Made by a program: the position numbers and the translations under genes. A DNA stretch of 64,000 nucleotides, taken from Liquorilactobacillus uvarum DSM 19971 (GTDB taxonomy: Bacteria; Bacillota; Bacilli; Lactobacillales; Lactobacillaceae). Location of the stretch: the NCBI RefSeq assembly GCF_001434935.1, contig NZ_AZEG01000008.1, forward strand, positions 50,428-114,427, written 5' to 3'. Position 1 is the first letter of the stretch. Each line of letters starts with the position of its first letter. Shown one piece after another: positions 35,252-44,594 of this stretch. The notes under the pieces were generated by a model. It did not search any database. It worked only from the letters and a program-made list of their open reading frames with translations, and was not told the origin of the DNA.

Positions 35252-35325
35252 GGAATCTAAAAATAGAAAATAAATGACAGTGACAGTTTTTTTAATGCAA
35301 AACTGTTAAAATACTAAGTAATCAA

Positions 35326-35595
35326 TTATTTATTGTGAATCTCGTCACTAATTACGTGGTCAGTTCTAATAATTTGTTGATTATCCAACCGATAGCAGAT
35401 AGTTTTACCAGCTCGTTTTGTACTCACCAACTGGTTGTTGCACAAAATAGCAAGATAAAGTGAGAAACAGATTATTCTGCCCTTTAGCAGTTCATAGATT
35501 TCGCTAACATTTAACTGCCTTTTTTCAAGGATATTAAGCAGCTGCAAATAAGTTGAATTGCTCAGTAGTTTTAATATTCGTTCTGACTCTTTCAA
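35326..35595 (-). CDS. ArsR/SmtB-family metal-sensing repressor (short)
   Basis: An 89-residue winged-helix protein divergent to a cadD-like gene. The helix LLSNSTYLQLLNILEKRQLNVSEI and the wing STKRAGKTICYRLDNQQI are ArsR-like. The recognition-helix region (KGRIICFSLYLAILCNNQLV) is odd: the usual S-Q-S-T-V-S turn before H-L-x-x-L is missing. The only start is TTG without a clear ribosome site, so the gene may be weakly expressed or decayed. Cys residues at the C-terminal wing and middle may be metal ligands. Confidence 0.65.
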   Translation of the reverse strand: MKESERILKLLSNSTYLQLLNILEKRQLNVSEIYELLKGRIICFSLYLAILCNNQLVSTKRAGKTICYRLDNQQIIRTDHVISDEIHNK

Positions 35596-35667
35596 ATGAA
35601 AATTATTTATTAAATAATTGTTTTACTTAAAACAATTTGACTTGTTCAAAAAAGCCTTTTTCAGCAT

Positions 35668-35709
35668 TTGACATGTTGCTGTTTTCATATGTTTATGATA
35701 ACATATGAA
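35668..35709 (+). promoter_or_regulatory. cadD promoter with a perfect ArsR-type operator
   Basis: TTGACA at 35668-35673 is followed by a TATGAT-like -10 region near 35694. Over it lies TTCATATGTT-N6-AACATATGAA (35684-35709), a perfect 10-bp dyad in the range of ArsR/SmtB operators. It lies between the divergent repressor and transporter genes. Confidence 0.7.
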
Positions 35710-35738
35710 ATAAATTGTAAAAGAGCAGGTGGAATAAA

Positions 35739-36338
35739 TTGCTGCAAACTATTTTTACAGGAATTACCGCATATATTTCAACGAGTATTGATTACTTAGT
35801 TGTTCTGATGATTATTTTTGGGACTGTTAACAAAAGAAATCATTGGTCAGTTTATGCGGGAAATTTATTTGGAACTGCTGTCTTAGTTGTAATTAGTTTA
35901 TTTATAGCAAATATTTTAAAATTAATACCGGAAGATTGGTTACTTGGCTTATTAGGTTTGATTCCAATTTTTATGGGAGTTCATCTCCTCATCTCAAACG
36001 AAGAGGATACTGAAGCTGCTGTGGAAAAACATCTGCAAAGTAAAAAAAATGTTTTTCTGAGTGTAGCTACTATCACCATCGTTACTTGTGGTGCTGATAA
36101 TATAGGTATCTACGTCCCGTTATTTGCCCAGATGACGCTAGCTAGCAGTATTACTGTGATACTCACCTTTTTAGTTATGATTTCATTATTTTGCCTAACT
36201 AGTCTTCTTTTAAGCAAAATACCTTGGGTTGCAAATCTTTTGGAAAGATTCGGCGACTACATTACGGCTTTTGTTTATATTGGGTTAGGTTTCTATATTC
36301 TCTGGGAAAGTGGCACTTTGATGCATTTTTTAAACTGA
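35739..36338 (+). CDS. cadD: CadD-family cadmium resistance transporter
   Basis: A 199-residue membrane protein with about five or six helices. The N-terminus TGITAYISTSIDYLVVL and TCGADNIGIYVPLFA in the second half are typical of CadD, which exports or sequesters Cd2+ and related cations. The start is TTG behind AGGTGG. The divergent ArsR-like gene and the palindrome between them suggest metal-induced expression. Confidence 0.88.
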   Translation: MLQTIFTGITAYISTSIDYLVVLMIIFGTVNKRNHWSVYAGNLFGTAVLVVISLFIANILKLIPEDWLLGLLGLIPIFMGVHLLISNEEDTEAAVEKHLQSKKNVFLSVATITIVTCGADNIGIYVPLFAQMTLASSITVILTFLVMISLFCLTSLLLSKIPWVANLLERFGDYITAFVYIGLGFYILWESGTLMHFLN

Positions 36339-36362
36339 CATAATTAAAAATGAAGTTTTCAT

Positions 36363-36405
36363 ACAAAACAAATCATGTATATAATTGATGCATGGTTTGT
36401 TTTGT
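36363..36405 (+). terminator. Terminator after cadD
   Basis: ACAAAACAAATCATG (36363-36377) pairs with CATGGTTTGTTTTGT (36391-36405) with one G-U pair. U-rich right arm. Confidence 0.75.
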
Positions 36406-36488
36406 AGTTAATTAAGAAAAACTTGAACGTCTCATTATTCATCGTTACAATAACAATAATTATAAATCTTTTTGAAAGGACTCATCCA

Positions 36489-37442
36489 ATGAAAGCATTA
36501 TATTTTGAAAACTTTGGAGATAATTCTGTTCTACAATATGGTATGTTACCTGATCCTAGGTTAAAAACCGATGAAGTTTTGGTAAAAATGAAATACATTG
36601 GACTAAACTTTGCAGATATCTATAGGCGCAGAGGAGATTACCATATTGAATCACATAGTCCATATATCAATGGTTACGAAGGATTAGGTAAGATTGTAAA
36701 ATTAGGTCAGAAAACTACTGATTTACACCTTGGAGATAAGGTGTTTTTTGTTGATGCTCCGTTTTCAAATGCAGAGTTGGTAGCTGTATCGGCCTCAAAA
36801 ATAATAAAGGTTCCAAATTATATTGAAGAAAAAACAATTGCTTCAATTGGGCTTCAAGGTCTAACGGCTGATTTTTTAGTTCATGATTTAGCAAAAAATA
36901 AAAAGAATGCACAAGTTTTTATTCAAGGCATTAGTGGTGGTGTTGGACAAATTCTTCTTCAAATGCTTGTTGCAGATGGTATCAAAGTTTATGGTGTGAC
37001 TTCCACTCAGAAGAAGCAAAATTTAGCCTTACAGCAAGGAGCAACCGAAGTTTATCTGCGGTCGAGTAATTGGGAAAACAAAGCAAACGGTCAATTTGAT
37101 ACAGTTTTCGATGGAGTTGGAAAAACCCTAAATCAGAGCATCTCACTCCTTAAACATAGAGGAAAGGTTATCTTTTTCGGAATGGCCGGTGGAGATCCGG
37201 ACAAAGTCGACATGATAAAACTGCTTGAAAATTCAAAAAGCATTATGACTGGAGACCTGTGGGATTATTTAACCAGCCAAAAAGAAAGACAAGTTAGATT
37301 CTCCAGACTAGCTAATTATTTTTCTAATGGGAAAATTACTATTAATGATCCAAAAATATTTCCATTATCAGAAGGTAAGAAAGCATATGCATTGCTTGAA
37401 TCAGGTCAAAGCAACGGGAAAATTCTAATGAGGTGCGATTGA
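36489..37442 (+). CDS. Quinone oxidoreductase-like medium-chain reductase
   Basis: A 317-residue NADPH-dependent MDR protein of the zeta-crystallin/QOR type. The GroES-like part shows GLNFADIYRRRGDY and GYEGLGKI, and the cofactor motif is ISGGVGQILLQM. Zinc-ligand residues of alcohol dehydrogenases are absent. An in-frame start at 36423 is upstream, but the ATG at 36489 has AAAGGA at correct spacing. It reduces quinones or enones; substrate open. It is a single gene. Confidence 0.87.
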   Translation: MKALYFENFGDNSVLQYGMLPDPRLKTDEVLVKMKYIGLNFADIYRRRGDYHIESHSPYINGYEGLGKIVKLGQKTTDLHLGDKVFFVDAPFSNAELVAVSASKIIKVPNYIEEKTIASIGLQGLTADFLVHDLAKNKKNAQVFIQGISGGVGQILLQMLVADGIKVYGVTSTQKKQNLALQQGATEVYLRSSNWENKANGQFDTVFDGVGKTLNQSISLLKHRGKVIFFGMAGGDPDKVDMIKLLENSKSIMTGDLWDYLTSQKERQVRFSRLANYFSNGKITINDPKIFPLSEGKKAYALLESGQSNGKILMRCD

Positions 37443-37582
37443 TTAACAAGCAATTTTGATTGTAGTTGACTATCTTGCACTCAATACTCAGCTTATAATA
37501 GTTATCTGAAATGCTGCAAGGATATAATGTCAGTTGATAGTTGTATAACGAAGACATGCATGGGAAAAGAGGGAAATTAGCA

Positions 37583-38074
37583 GTGATAAAAAGCCGTTTA
37601 TTTAAAAATAGTGACGCGGATGAGGTAGCCGAATTGGTCGCTACAACAATGTTCACAACTAATATTAAAGACTATTCACGCGAATATTTAGAAGATGATC
37701 TTAAAAATCTAACCAGCAGTGATTTTATTGAAAAGTCTAAATTCTTTCATTGCTATGTTTTTATTGATGACGTTGCACACAAGATAGTTGCGGTTGGTTC
37801 AATTGGACCATACTGGGGCAAAAAAGATCAGAGCAGTTTGTTTAATATTTTTGTTTCACCTAACTATCAAGGACACGGTATTGGTAGAAGATTAATTGAG
37901 ACTTTAGAACGAGATGAATATTTTAAACGTGCTAATAGAATTGAGATTCCCGCTTCAATTACTGGATTAAAATTTTATCAAAAAATGGGGTATTCATTCA
38001 AAAATGGGGTTACCACTTTAGATGAACAACTTTACAGATTGGAAAAGTTCAACCCGCGTAGGTCGAAAAACTAA
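37583..38074 (+). CDS. GNAT family acetyltransferase
   Basis: A 163-residue N-acetyltransferase. Acetyl-CoA motif SPNYQGHGIGRRLIETLE near 106-122, followed by EIPASITGLKFYQKMGY. GTG at 37583 behind AGAGGGA is the best-supported start; a TTG at 37541 is in frame but has no ribosome site. Substrate unknown. The next gene is a drug efflux pump with its own ribosome site about 150 bases on. Confidence 0.82.
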   Translation: MIKSRLFKNSDADEVAELVATTMFTTNIKDYSREYLEDDLKNLTSSDFIEKSKFFHCYVFIDDVAHKIVAVGSIGPYWGKKDQSSLFNIFVSPNYQGHGIGRRLIETLERDEYFKRANRIEIPASITGLKFYQKMGYSFKNGVTTLDEQLYRLEKFNPRRSKN

Positions 38075-38231
38075 AGCAACTTTTGCAGCTAGGGCTTTCG
38101 CAAAGAACGTTTTTTACAATGAGAATCGAGAGTTTTTTAAAAAAATTATGTTTTTTGAAGTGTAAATGAGATTAGACAGCTTAATAGACAAAATTGTTTT
38201 ATGTTTTAAAAGTAAAGTAAGGAAGATAATA

Positions 38232-39626
38232 ATGAATGAATCATTAAATATGAGGATCCGTCTACGAGTGATAGCTGCAATACTTGCTACTGGTTTGATG
38301 TCATTTGCTGGAGTTGTTGTGGAAACAGCGATGAATATCACTTTTCCTGTGTTAATGACTGAATTTAATGTTACCACTAATATTGTACAATGGATGACCA
38401 CCGGTTACTTGTTGACTGTGTCTATGATAGTACCACTATCAGCCACATTAAAACGACAGTTTAAAACGCGCTCATTATTCATAACAGCTAATTTATTTTT
38501 TTTGTGTGGCTTGATTATTGATGCCTGCGCTGCAAACTTTCCCTTATTAGTATTCGGTCGCATCATTCAAGGGTGTGGAACCGGAATTGCTTTACCGCTT
38601 ATGTTTAACATCATTCTTGAACAGATTCCGGATAACCAGATCGGCATGATGATGGGATTAGGTACATTAATAACAGCAATTGCACCTGCAATTGGCCCTA
38701 CATTCGGAGGGATAGTTGTCGCTAGTATTGGTTGGCGCTATATCTTCTATCTTTTAATTCCCTTGATTTTGATTTCATTGATTATAGGTTACAAAAGCAT
38801 TGAACAAAAAACGCGCATTCAGCCTTCACAATTTGATTTTCTCAGTGTATTGCTGCTTATCACAACTTTCACTGGTCTAATTGTTGGTTTTAGTCATCTA
38901 GGTAGCCCCTTTTGGCACTGGTCCTTGGGGGGAGCACTAGTGTTAGGTTTGCTCAGTTTGTTATTGTTAATTTGGCACTCTTTAACCATCAAAGAACCCG
39001 CTATTAATTTTTATATATTAGGAAACCGAATATTTTCGGGACATGCCATCGCTTTTTTCTGCCTTCAAATCACTGCGTTAGGCTTATCTTTCCTTATTCC
39101 AAATTATGTGCAGCTGGTCAACAAGTCCTCCTCAACCGTAGCAGGATTATTGGTCTTGCCTGGTGCTTTGCTGGGGGCTGCATTGGCCCCGTTCAGCGGA
39201 CGTATTTTAGATTCTTTAGGTCCTAAAAAGCCAATTTATACTGGCAGTCTTGTTACTTTTTCTGCTTTATTACTTTTTTCTTTTTCAGCTTTGAAAATGA
39301 GTAATATTATGATATTAATTATGTACTTTTTATACATGTTTGGTATTGGCTTATCTTTTGGTAATATAATGACCAGCGGTTTGTCTGTACTAACAGAGGA
39401 ACAGCAAAGTGATGGCAATGCTATTTTAAACACATTACAGCAATTTGCTGGAGCAACTGGTACATCAATTGTTTCTGCCATTGTAGCACTTAGCCAAAAC
39501 AAAAATGGCAATCAAGTCTATTTGACTGCTATTGGGACCCAAAGGGCACTCATAGTACTGTCAGTAATAATATTAGTTGCAATACTAATATTATTCTGGG
39601 CTGTGGCACGTATCGTAAAAAAATAA
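38232..39626 (+). CDS. DHA2-family drug efflux transporter (14 helices)
   Basis: A 464-residue MFS proton-drug antiporter. The start region ATGLMSFAGVVVETAMNITFP, the QWMTTGYLLTVSMIVPLSATL motif, and GRIIQGCGTGIALPLM (motif C region) are of the EmrB/QacA/LmrB type. About 14 helices are visible. A start at 38166 is in frame, but the ATG at 38232 has AAGGAAG upstream. It probably exports amphipathic drugs or bile-like compounds; cargo is not shown. Confidence 0.87.
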   Translation: MNESLNMRIRLRVIAAILATGLMSFAGVVVETAMNITFPVLMTEFNVTTNIVQWMTTGYLLTVSMIVPLSATLKRQFKTRSLFITANLFFLCGLIIDACAANFPLLVFGRIIQGCGTGIALPLMFNIILEQIPDNQIGMMMGLGTLITAIAPAIGPTFGGIVVASIGWRYIFYLLIPLILISLIIGYKSIEQKTRIQPSQFDFLSVLLLITTFTGLIVGFSHLGSPFWHWSLGGALVLGLLSLLLLIWHSLTIKEPAINFYILGNRIFSGHAIAFFCLQITALGLSFLIPNYVQLVNKSSSTVAGLLVLPGALLGAALAPFSGRILDSLGPKKPIYTGSLVTFSALLLFSFSALKMSNIMILIMYFLYMFGIGLSFGNIMTSGLSVLTEEQQSDGNAILNTLQQFAGATGTSIVSAIVALSQNKNGNQVYLTAIGTQRALIVLSVIILVAILILFWAVARIVKK

Positions 39627-39755
39627 CTGCAAAACATAATTAGCATTTTGAACAGCTGAGAAGGTAGGTACATTAGCTATCTGCAAAAGAATAATTTAAA
39701 AGACTGCAATCTGATTGGCTCTAATTAGAAAAGTTACACAATAAAAATTGCACAC

Positions 39756-39802
39756 AAAGGCTGTGAAATACTTTTAAATAAAGAATTTACAGTCTTTTTT
39801 TG
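39756..39802 (+). terminator. Terminator after the DHA2 transporter
   Basis: AAAGGCTGTGAAATACTTT pairs with AAAGAATTTACAGTCTTT with a few mismatches, followed by U7. The rest of the gap to 40094 has no gene; a TTGTTA-N17-TATTAG pair near 40010 is a possible weak promoter for apf. Confidence 0.8.
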
Positions 39803-40094
39803 TTATAGGAGAATTATTGTTGATATTTCGTCTAAAAATGGTACTGTATCTTGCTGTTAGTAGGATGAAGCATTATTTTAATACAAATTAACAAAAACTA
39901 AATCAAACAATTAATAATACTTAATAATTCTTGCTAAACTTTGAATGCCTTATTACTAATGTTACACTAGTTTGACTTTATTTTAGAATCTTAAAAAATT
40001 AGTAATCTTGTTAAAACACCTCTGTTATGTTATTAGTCCATACTTGTCAGCATAGTCGATTAAGTCAAGGAACTAATAGGAGGAATATAACCAT

Positions 40095-40670
40095 ATGAAA
40101 TTAAGAAAAAAATTTACTGCTGTGGCTCTTGCAACAACTAGTATTTTTGCCCTTAAAGTCACAACAGCTAACGCTGACAATATTCAACCGAATCATGGTG
40201 GAAATCGACAACCAATTGCAGCACAATATAACAGATCAACTTCACAATATAGATACAGTTATCACTATAAATATCATCCCGTAAAAGGTATTGCTGCTTA
40301 CCACACAAATAGCAGCTTCAGTAACGGAAACCAAACAAATTCGAATACAAATACAACAACAGTAGCAAACACTGCTACCTCAAGTTCTAGCGTAAGTGAT
40401 AATACAAGTACGTCAAATTCAAGCACATCAACATCATCTAGTTCAAGTGCAGAAGAGGCAGCTAAGGATTGGATCGCTCAAAAAGAATCAGGCGGTTCAT
40501 ATACTGCTCAAAATGGACAGTATTATGGTAAATATCAATTAACTCTTAGTTACTTGAATGGCGACTTATCAGCCGCTAATCAAGAAAAAGTTGCTAATCA
40601 ATATGTAGCCTCTCGTTATGGATCTTGGGTTGCTGCAAAAACACATTGGGAAACTTATGGTTGGTATTAA
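40095..40670 (+). CDS. apf: Aggregation-promoting factor-like secreted cell-wall protein
   Basis: A 191-residue exported protein. The signal peptide (KLRKKFTAVALATTSIFALK, cleavage probably after TANA near residue 27) is followed by a Gln/Tyr-rich part, a Ser/Thr/Asn-rich linker (about 75-118) and a C-terminal lysozyme-like domain (about 119-191) starting AAKDWIAQKESGGSY and ending WETYGWY. This C-terminal domain is the hallmark of Apf proteins of lactobacilli, which act at the cell surface and affect cell shape, aggregation or wall turnover. AGGAGG precedes the ATG; a strong terminator follows. Confidence 0.9.
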   Translation: MKLRKKFTAVALATTSIFALKVTTANADNIQPNHGGNRQPIAAQYNRSTSQYRYSYHYKYHPVKGIAAYHTNSSFSNGNQTNSNTNTTTVANTATSSSSVSDNTSTSNSSTSTSSSSSAEEAAKDWIAQKESGGSYTAQNGQYYGKYQLTLSYLNGDLSAANQEKVANQYVASRYGSWVAAKTHWETYGWY

Positions 40671-40726
40671 AAGAATTGCTGATTGGATTAATTAAGTTCT
40701 CTGATCAAGCTAAATTAATGTTTTGT

Positions 40727-40767
40727 AGAATATCAAAAATCAGAATTGATTTTTGATATTCTTTTTT
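40727..40767 (+). terminator. Terminator after apf
   Basis: AGAATATCAAAAATCA (40727-40742) pairs perfectly with TGATTTTTGATATTCT (40747-40762), with a GAAT loop and U-run. Confidence 0.93.
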
Positions 40768-41274
40768 AACTTTAATTGAGGATATTGCATAATCTGGATG
40801 GTGTTTCCAAATACTTAAAATTTTGAATTGTTAATACAATTTCAATCTTCTTGTGTTTTTATAAAAGCCTCGATAAATGCAAAAAAATAATTGTATACCG
40901 TAGTACTTTTGAAAATACCACTTAAACTCAAGAATTTCATTGATAATTAAAGTATCCACGAATCTGTAGACAAGAGATATAATGGCAACATTTGTATTTG
41001 TGCAAAATACAGATAGGCTTCATTTCAAACGTTTAATTGATAATTTGTTAATGCACTAGAGAATTATGTAACGTTAAAATTAACAAAAAGTATAATTACT
41101 ATAAAAATTACAAATAATATCTAAACGCCAGTTGCTTTTTAACTTTTTTTCTTAAACTCGTGCCTTTTCTTATCAAAGAACTAATCTTAGCTTCAAAAGA
41201 TGTTAACAATTATCACCTATAATAATTACATTGAGTCAAAGGCTGCAATGTCAATTATAGAAGGAGATAATTTT
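40768..41274. other. AT-rich gap of about 500 bases
   Basis: I see no gene, RNA or strong dyad here. Several TATAAT-like stretches occur (for example near 40977 and 41092), without convincing -35 partners. The right end must contain the promoter of the small gene at 41275. Confidence 0.4.
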
Positions 41275-41523
41275 ATGAATATTAATCTGAATATTGTTTC
41301 AGCTAAAATAGTTGGGGTCAGAAAGCAACAAATTATCTGTAAAACAGAGACTAATGAATTACTTTTAATCAATAAACCTGACAAATTAAAAAATGACAAA
41401 CTTTTCACTCAAGTTATGTTTGATCTTTTGCGAAACGGTCTCTGGATTCCTGTAAATAAAAAAATGAAAAAATTAATTCAGTATGACTGGTTAGATGCTT
41501 CAACCGAGAATTTAGCATTTTAA
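41275..41523 (+). CDS. Small conserved-looking hypothetical protein
   Basis: An 82-residue protein of no recognised family. It has a very strong AAGGAGAT ribosome site, begins MNINLNIVSAKIVGVRKQQI and is rich in Lys, Asn and Leu with no signal peptide or membrane helix. The early beta-strand-like segments (IVSAKIV, QIICKTE, ELLLINK) suggest a small barrel-like or OB/SH3-like fold. Its own terminator follows. Function unknown. Confidence 0.65.
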   Translation: MNINLNIVSAKIVGVRKQQIICKTETNELLLINKPDKLKNDKLFTQVMFDLLRNGLWIPVNKKMKKLIQYDWLDASTENLAF

Positions 41524-41626
41524 TTCTAAAAAACATATACGTAATCCTACTTAGACAGTTTGACGAGACATTCAACTTTATTCGCTTGGCATAATTGTCT
41601 TTTAGTTTGCAAGTATACTGTATATT

Positions 41627-41675
41627 AAAAAAGTTGTGACACAGAGATCGATATCAATTCTGCCACAACTTTTTT
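41627..41675. terminator. Bidirectional terminator between convergent genes
   Basis: AAAAAAGTTGTG (41627-41638) pairs with CACAACTTTTTT (41664-41675). It can end both the small plus-strand gene and bioY. Confidence 0.85.
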
Positions 41676-41800
41676 ATTTTAGACATTTCACATTTAAACA
41701 ATGTTAATTCTCTACTGATTTTATAGCCCTTTATTCAAAAATGATACGACGCTATAGAATTTTCAATTCAAAACCCTCTAATTAATGACCCTGTACCAAA

Positions 41801-42343
41801 CTAGATGTTACTCCTAAAAGCTGCATTAGCTTTTAGTTTTTCAAATATAAATACTGCTGCAATTGCTTTTATTGTATCCCCAGGGATAAAAACCAAGACA
41901 GAAAATATAGCTTTCAGCAACGGTATTCCTGTTATCACGCTCAGACCTATGGCTCCACATGTGTTTATGAAAACAACGCCAATAATCCAAATTATAGCAA
42001 AATCCACTAGTTGGTTTTTATTCGAAAATAATTTTAAAGCTTCTCCCATGATAAAAGGACAAAGTAAATAACTGACCAAATAACCCCCGGAAGGGCCAAC
42101 AAAAACTGCAATTCCGCCACGACCACCGGGAAGAAAAGGGCAACCCAAAGCTACCAAAATAAGTAACATTAAAACTGCTAAAGTTCCTTTCTTTGAACCT
42201 AACAAAGCGCCTGCTAGTACAATTCCTAAGTTTTGCAAAACAATTGGTACTGGAATAAAACCTAATGGAATGCCTGGTATTAACCCTAGCATAATTAAAA
42301 TAGCAGTCATTAAAGCAACTTGCGTTATCGTTCTTATTTTCAT
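41801..42343 (-). CDS. bioY: Biotin transporter S component
   Basis: A 180-residue membrane protein with six helices. The conserved GIPLGFIPVPIVLQNLG and GGRGGIAVFVGPSGGYLVSY segments identify BioY, the biotin-binding ECF S component. AGGAGG precedes the ATG. It is divergent from bioB, with one BirA-type box in front of each gene, so uptake and the last synthetic step are probably co-repressed by biotin. Confidence 0.93.
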   Translation of the reverse strand: MKIRTITQVALMTAILIMLGLIPGIPLGFIPVPIVLQNLGIVLAGALLGSKKGTLAVLMLLILVALGCPFLPGGRGGIAVFVGPSGGYLVSYLLCPFIMGEALKLFSNKNQLVDFAIIWIIGVVFINTCGAIGLSVITGIPLLKAIFSVLVFIPGDTIKAIAAVFIFEKLKANAAFRSNI

Positions 42344-42387
42344 AAGAGACCTCCTAAATAATTAATTACGAATTAAACAATACATCT

Positions 42388-42419
42388 TTGTTAACCTTAA
42401 TGTCAAATACAGTTAACCA
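42388..42419 (-). promoter_or_regulatory. BirA-type operator of bioY
   Basis: TTGTTAAC-N16-GTTAACCA, an inverted repeat with the half-site sequence and spacing expected of Firmicute BirA boxes. It lies 45 bases upstream of the bioY start. Confidence 0.75.
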
Positions 42420-42456
42420 AACCTTGCCTTTTTACGCCTTATGTGTGATTATTTTA

Positions 42457-42488
42457 TTGTCAACTAAATCTATAAAAATAGTTAACTG
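42457..42488 (+). promoter_or_regulatory. BirA-type operator of bioB
   Basis: TTGTCAAC-N16-GTTAACTG, with the same 16-base spacer as the box in front of bioY. It lies directly upstream of the bioB ribosome site and covers a TATAAA element. Confidence 0.75.
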
Positions 42489-42503
42489 AAAGGACAGATA
42501 AAA

Positions 42504-43475
42504 TTGGATTATATGAAACTGGCACAAAAAATATTAATTGAAAACAGAGAAATAACAGAAGAGGAGGCGCTTAACATCCTGCACAGTGAAGAAGAGTGGT
42601 GGTCAATTTTTGCTGCAGGTGTTTATTTAAAAAATCAAGTGTCTCGAAATTCTTTAAGATTAAATGTTCTTTTAAGCGCAAAACAAGGTATTTGTAATGA
42701 AGATTGCGGGTATTGTGCCCAATCGCGAAGAAGTACTGAAAAAATTGAAAAATATGGTTTAGTTCCAAATGCTGTAATTTTAAAAAAAGCAATTCTAGCG
42801 AAAAAGAATCATGCAACTGTTTTTTGTATTGCACTCAGCGGAACGAAACCCTCTAAAAAAGAGGTGAACCAACTTTGCGAAATAATTCCTATTATAAAGA
42901 AAAGACTTAATCTTGAAATTTGTTTATCTGCTGGTTTTGTAGATGATAAGCAATTAGAGCAGCTCAAAAACGTTGGAATAGATCGAATAAATCACAACTT
43001 AAATACACCAAGAGAAAATTATCGCAAGATAGCTTCAACACATAATTATGATGATAGATGTGCAACTTTGGAAAAAGTTCATGATCATCAAATTAATGTT
43101 TGTTCTGGCTTTATTTGCGGCATGGGTGAAACAGACGAGGAATTAGTGGAACTTGCTTTTGATTTGAAACGAAGAAATCCTTTTTCTATACCGGTTAATT
43201 TTCTGCTTGCAATTGACGGAACACCCCTAGCAGGGAAAAACGAATTGACACCACTTAAGTGCTTAAAAATAATGGTTATGATGAGGTTTATTTTTCCTAA
43301 TAAGGAGCTTCGACTAAGCGCCGGACGAGAAAAACATTTTGGATATTTGCAATCAATGGCACTTTTGTTAGTAAATTCAACTTTTCTAGGCGATTATCTG
43401 ACAGAAGAAGGTGGAAATAAAAACGTAGATCTAGATATTCTTAGAACTTTAGGTTTAAATATAGAAAATAACTGA
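42504..43475 (+). CDS. bioB: Biotin synthase
   Basis: A 323-residue radical-SAM enzyme that inserts sulfur into dethiobiotin. The cluster motif CNEDCGYC has Cys64, Cys68 and Cys71, followed by the AQSRRS segment typical of Bio[13 protein letters not shown] near the end holds the conserved Arg. The start is TTG behind GAAAGGA; an ATG at 42513 is less well spaced. Other biotin genes are absent nearby, so the cell may convert imported dethiobiotin. A BirA-type box precedes it. Confidence 0.93.
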   Translation: MDYMKLAQKILIENREITEEEALNILHSEEEWWSIFAAGVYLKNQVSRNSLRLNVLLSAKQGICNEDCGYCAQSRRSTEKIEKYGLVPNAVILKKAILAKKNHATVFCIALSGTKPSKKEVNQLCEIIPIIKKRLNLEICLSAGFVDDKQLEQLKNVGIDRINHNLNTPRENYRKIASTHNYDDRCATLEKVHDHQINVCSGFICGMGETDEELVELAFDLKRRNPFSIPVNFLLAIDGTPLAGKNELTPLKCLKIMVMMRFIFPNKELRLSAGREKHFGYLQSMALLLVNSTFLGDYLTEEGGNKNVDLDILRTLGLNIENN

Positions 43476-43606
43476 TAAAATACTAATATAGAATAAACTG
43501 TGAGTGATCTTGTGAATTAAATGAAATTTTACATAGGTGTCGCTGCAGCAAATGCTGTCTGCATTTTAAGGTAGACATCTACTCCTTTAAAGAAAAGAGA
43601 TTTTAA

Positions 43607-44413
43607 ATGAAACGATCAATTGATGGTATTAATATTCACTACATTATAGAAGGACAGGGGCAGCCAGTTGTTTTGCTTCACGGTCTATGTTTAGACTTGA
43701 ACTTCATGAAAATCAATTACAGCCAATTTCTTAATTGCGAAAAATATCAACAAATATACATTGACCTCCCTGGTATGGGAAAAAGTGACTCTTTTTCAGA
43801 TCCTCATCCCAGTAGTGACTATTTAGTAGAATTGATTATAAAACTTATTGACACACTGAATATTGATAAATTTTATATTTGCGGACACTCATATGGTGGG
43901 TACTTAGCTCTCGGAATTGCATACAAAATTTCTGCTCGAGTAAAAGGGCTTTTTTTATCTTGTCCAGTTGTCACTGCAAATTCAAAAAAGAGAATAACCG
44001 AGAAACATTTACGTACTAAGCAAAAAATGTTTTCCTCTCATGCATCAAGTAAGTATATCGCCGATTTTTTAAAGATGAACATTGTTATTAATGGATTAAC
44101 TTGGAAGAAGTATCTTGCTGAAATTGTTGTTGGACTAGAAAAATGCAATTTCAATTTTATTAAAGAACTACAGGATAATAATTTTAAATATTATGAATTA
44201 GCAGACGAACCAAAAATAAAAGAATGGCACACGGAAATTCCAACCTTTTTTATTTTAGGCAAACACGACCATGATGTTGGCTATAAGGAACAATCTGCGT
44301 TAGAATCGAACTTTAAAAAAAGTAATCTAGTGGTTTTAAAAGATGCAGGGCACAATCTGCCTATAGATCAGGGAAACATTTTTTCGGCATGTGTCAAAAC
44401 TTTTTTTAGTTAG
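43607..44413 (+). CDS. Alpha/beta hydrolase next to bioB
   Basis: A 268-residue hydrolase-fold protein. The oxyanion HGLCL segment near residue 25, the nucleophile elbow GHSYGGY near 100 and the His in DAGHNLPIDQ near 250 form the expected triad with an Asp in GKHDHD. It follows bioB by 130 bases without a terminator. BioH-like pimeloyl-ester hydrolysis is possible by position, but no other early biotin gene is present and the sequence gives no direct support. Confidence 0.82.
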   Translation: MKRSIDGINIHYIIEGQGQPVVLLHGLCLDLNFMKINYSQFLNCEKYQQIYIDLPGMGKSDSFSDPHPSSDYLVELIIKLIDTLNIDKFYICGHSYGGYLALGIAYKISARVKGLFLSCPVVTANSKKRITEKHLRTKQKMFSSHASSKYIADFLKMNIVINGLTWKKYLAEIVVGLEKCNFNFIKELQDNNFKYYELADEPKIKEWHTEIPTFFILGKHDHDVGYKEQSALESNFKKSNLVVLKDAGHNLPIDQGNIFSACVKTFFS

Positions 44414-44594
44414 TACACTAGCCACTAGCCCATTACATATACTACAAATTGCAAATGAAACTAACTAATTGATTGAAAAATTTTATCTTATTTATAAAAT
44501 TCTAATTTTTTTGGCTTTGTAAAAAGTGTTGTGCCGCTGTTAAATGGGATATGAGTATTGTCTCCATCTTTTTTTTAATGTATCCTTAGTAATT

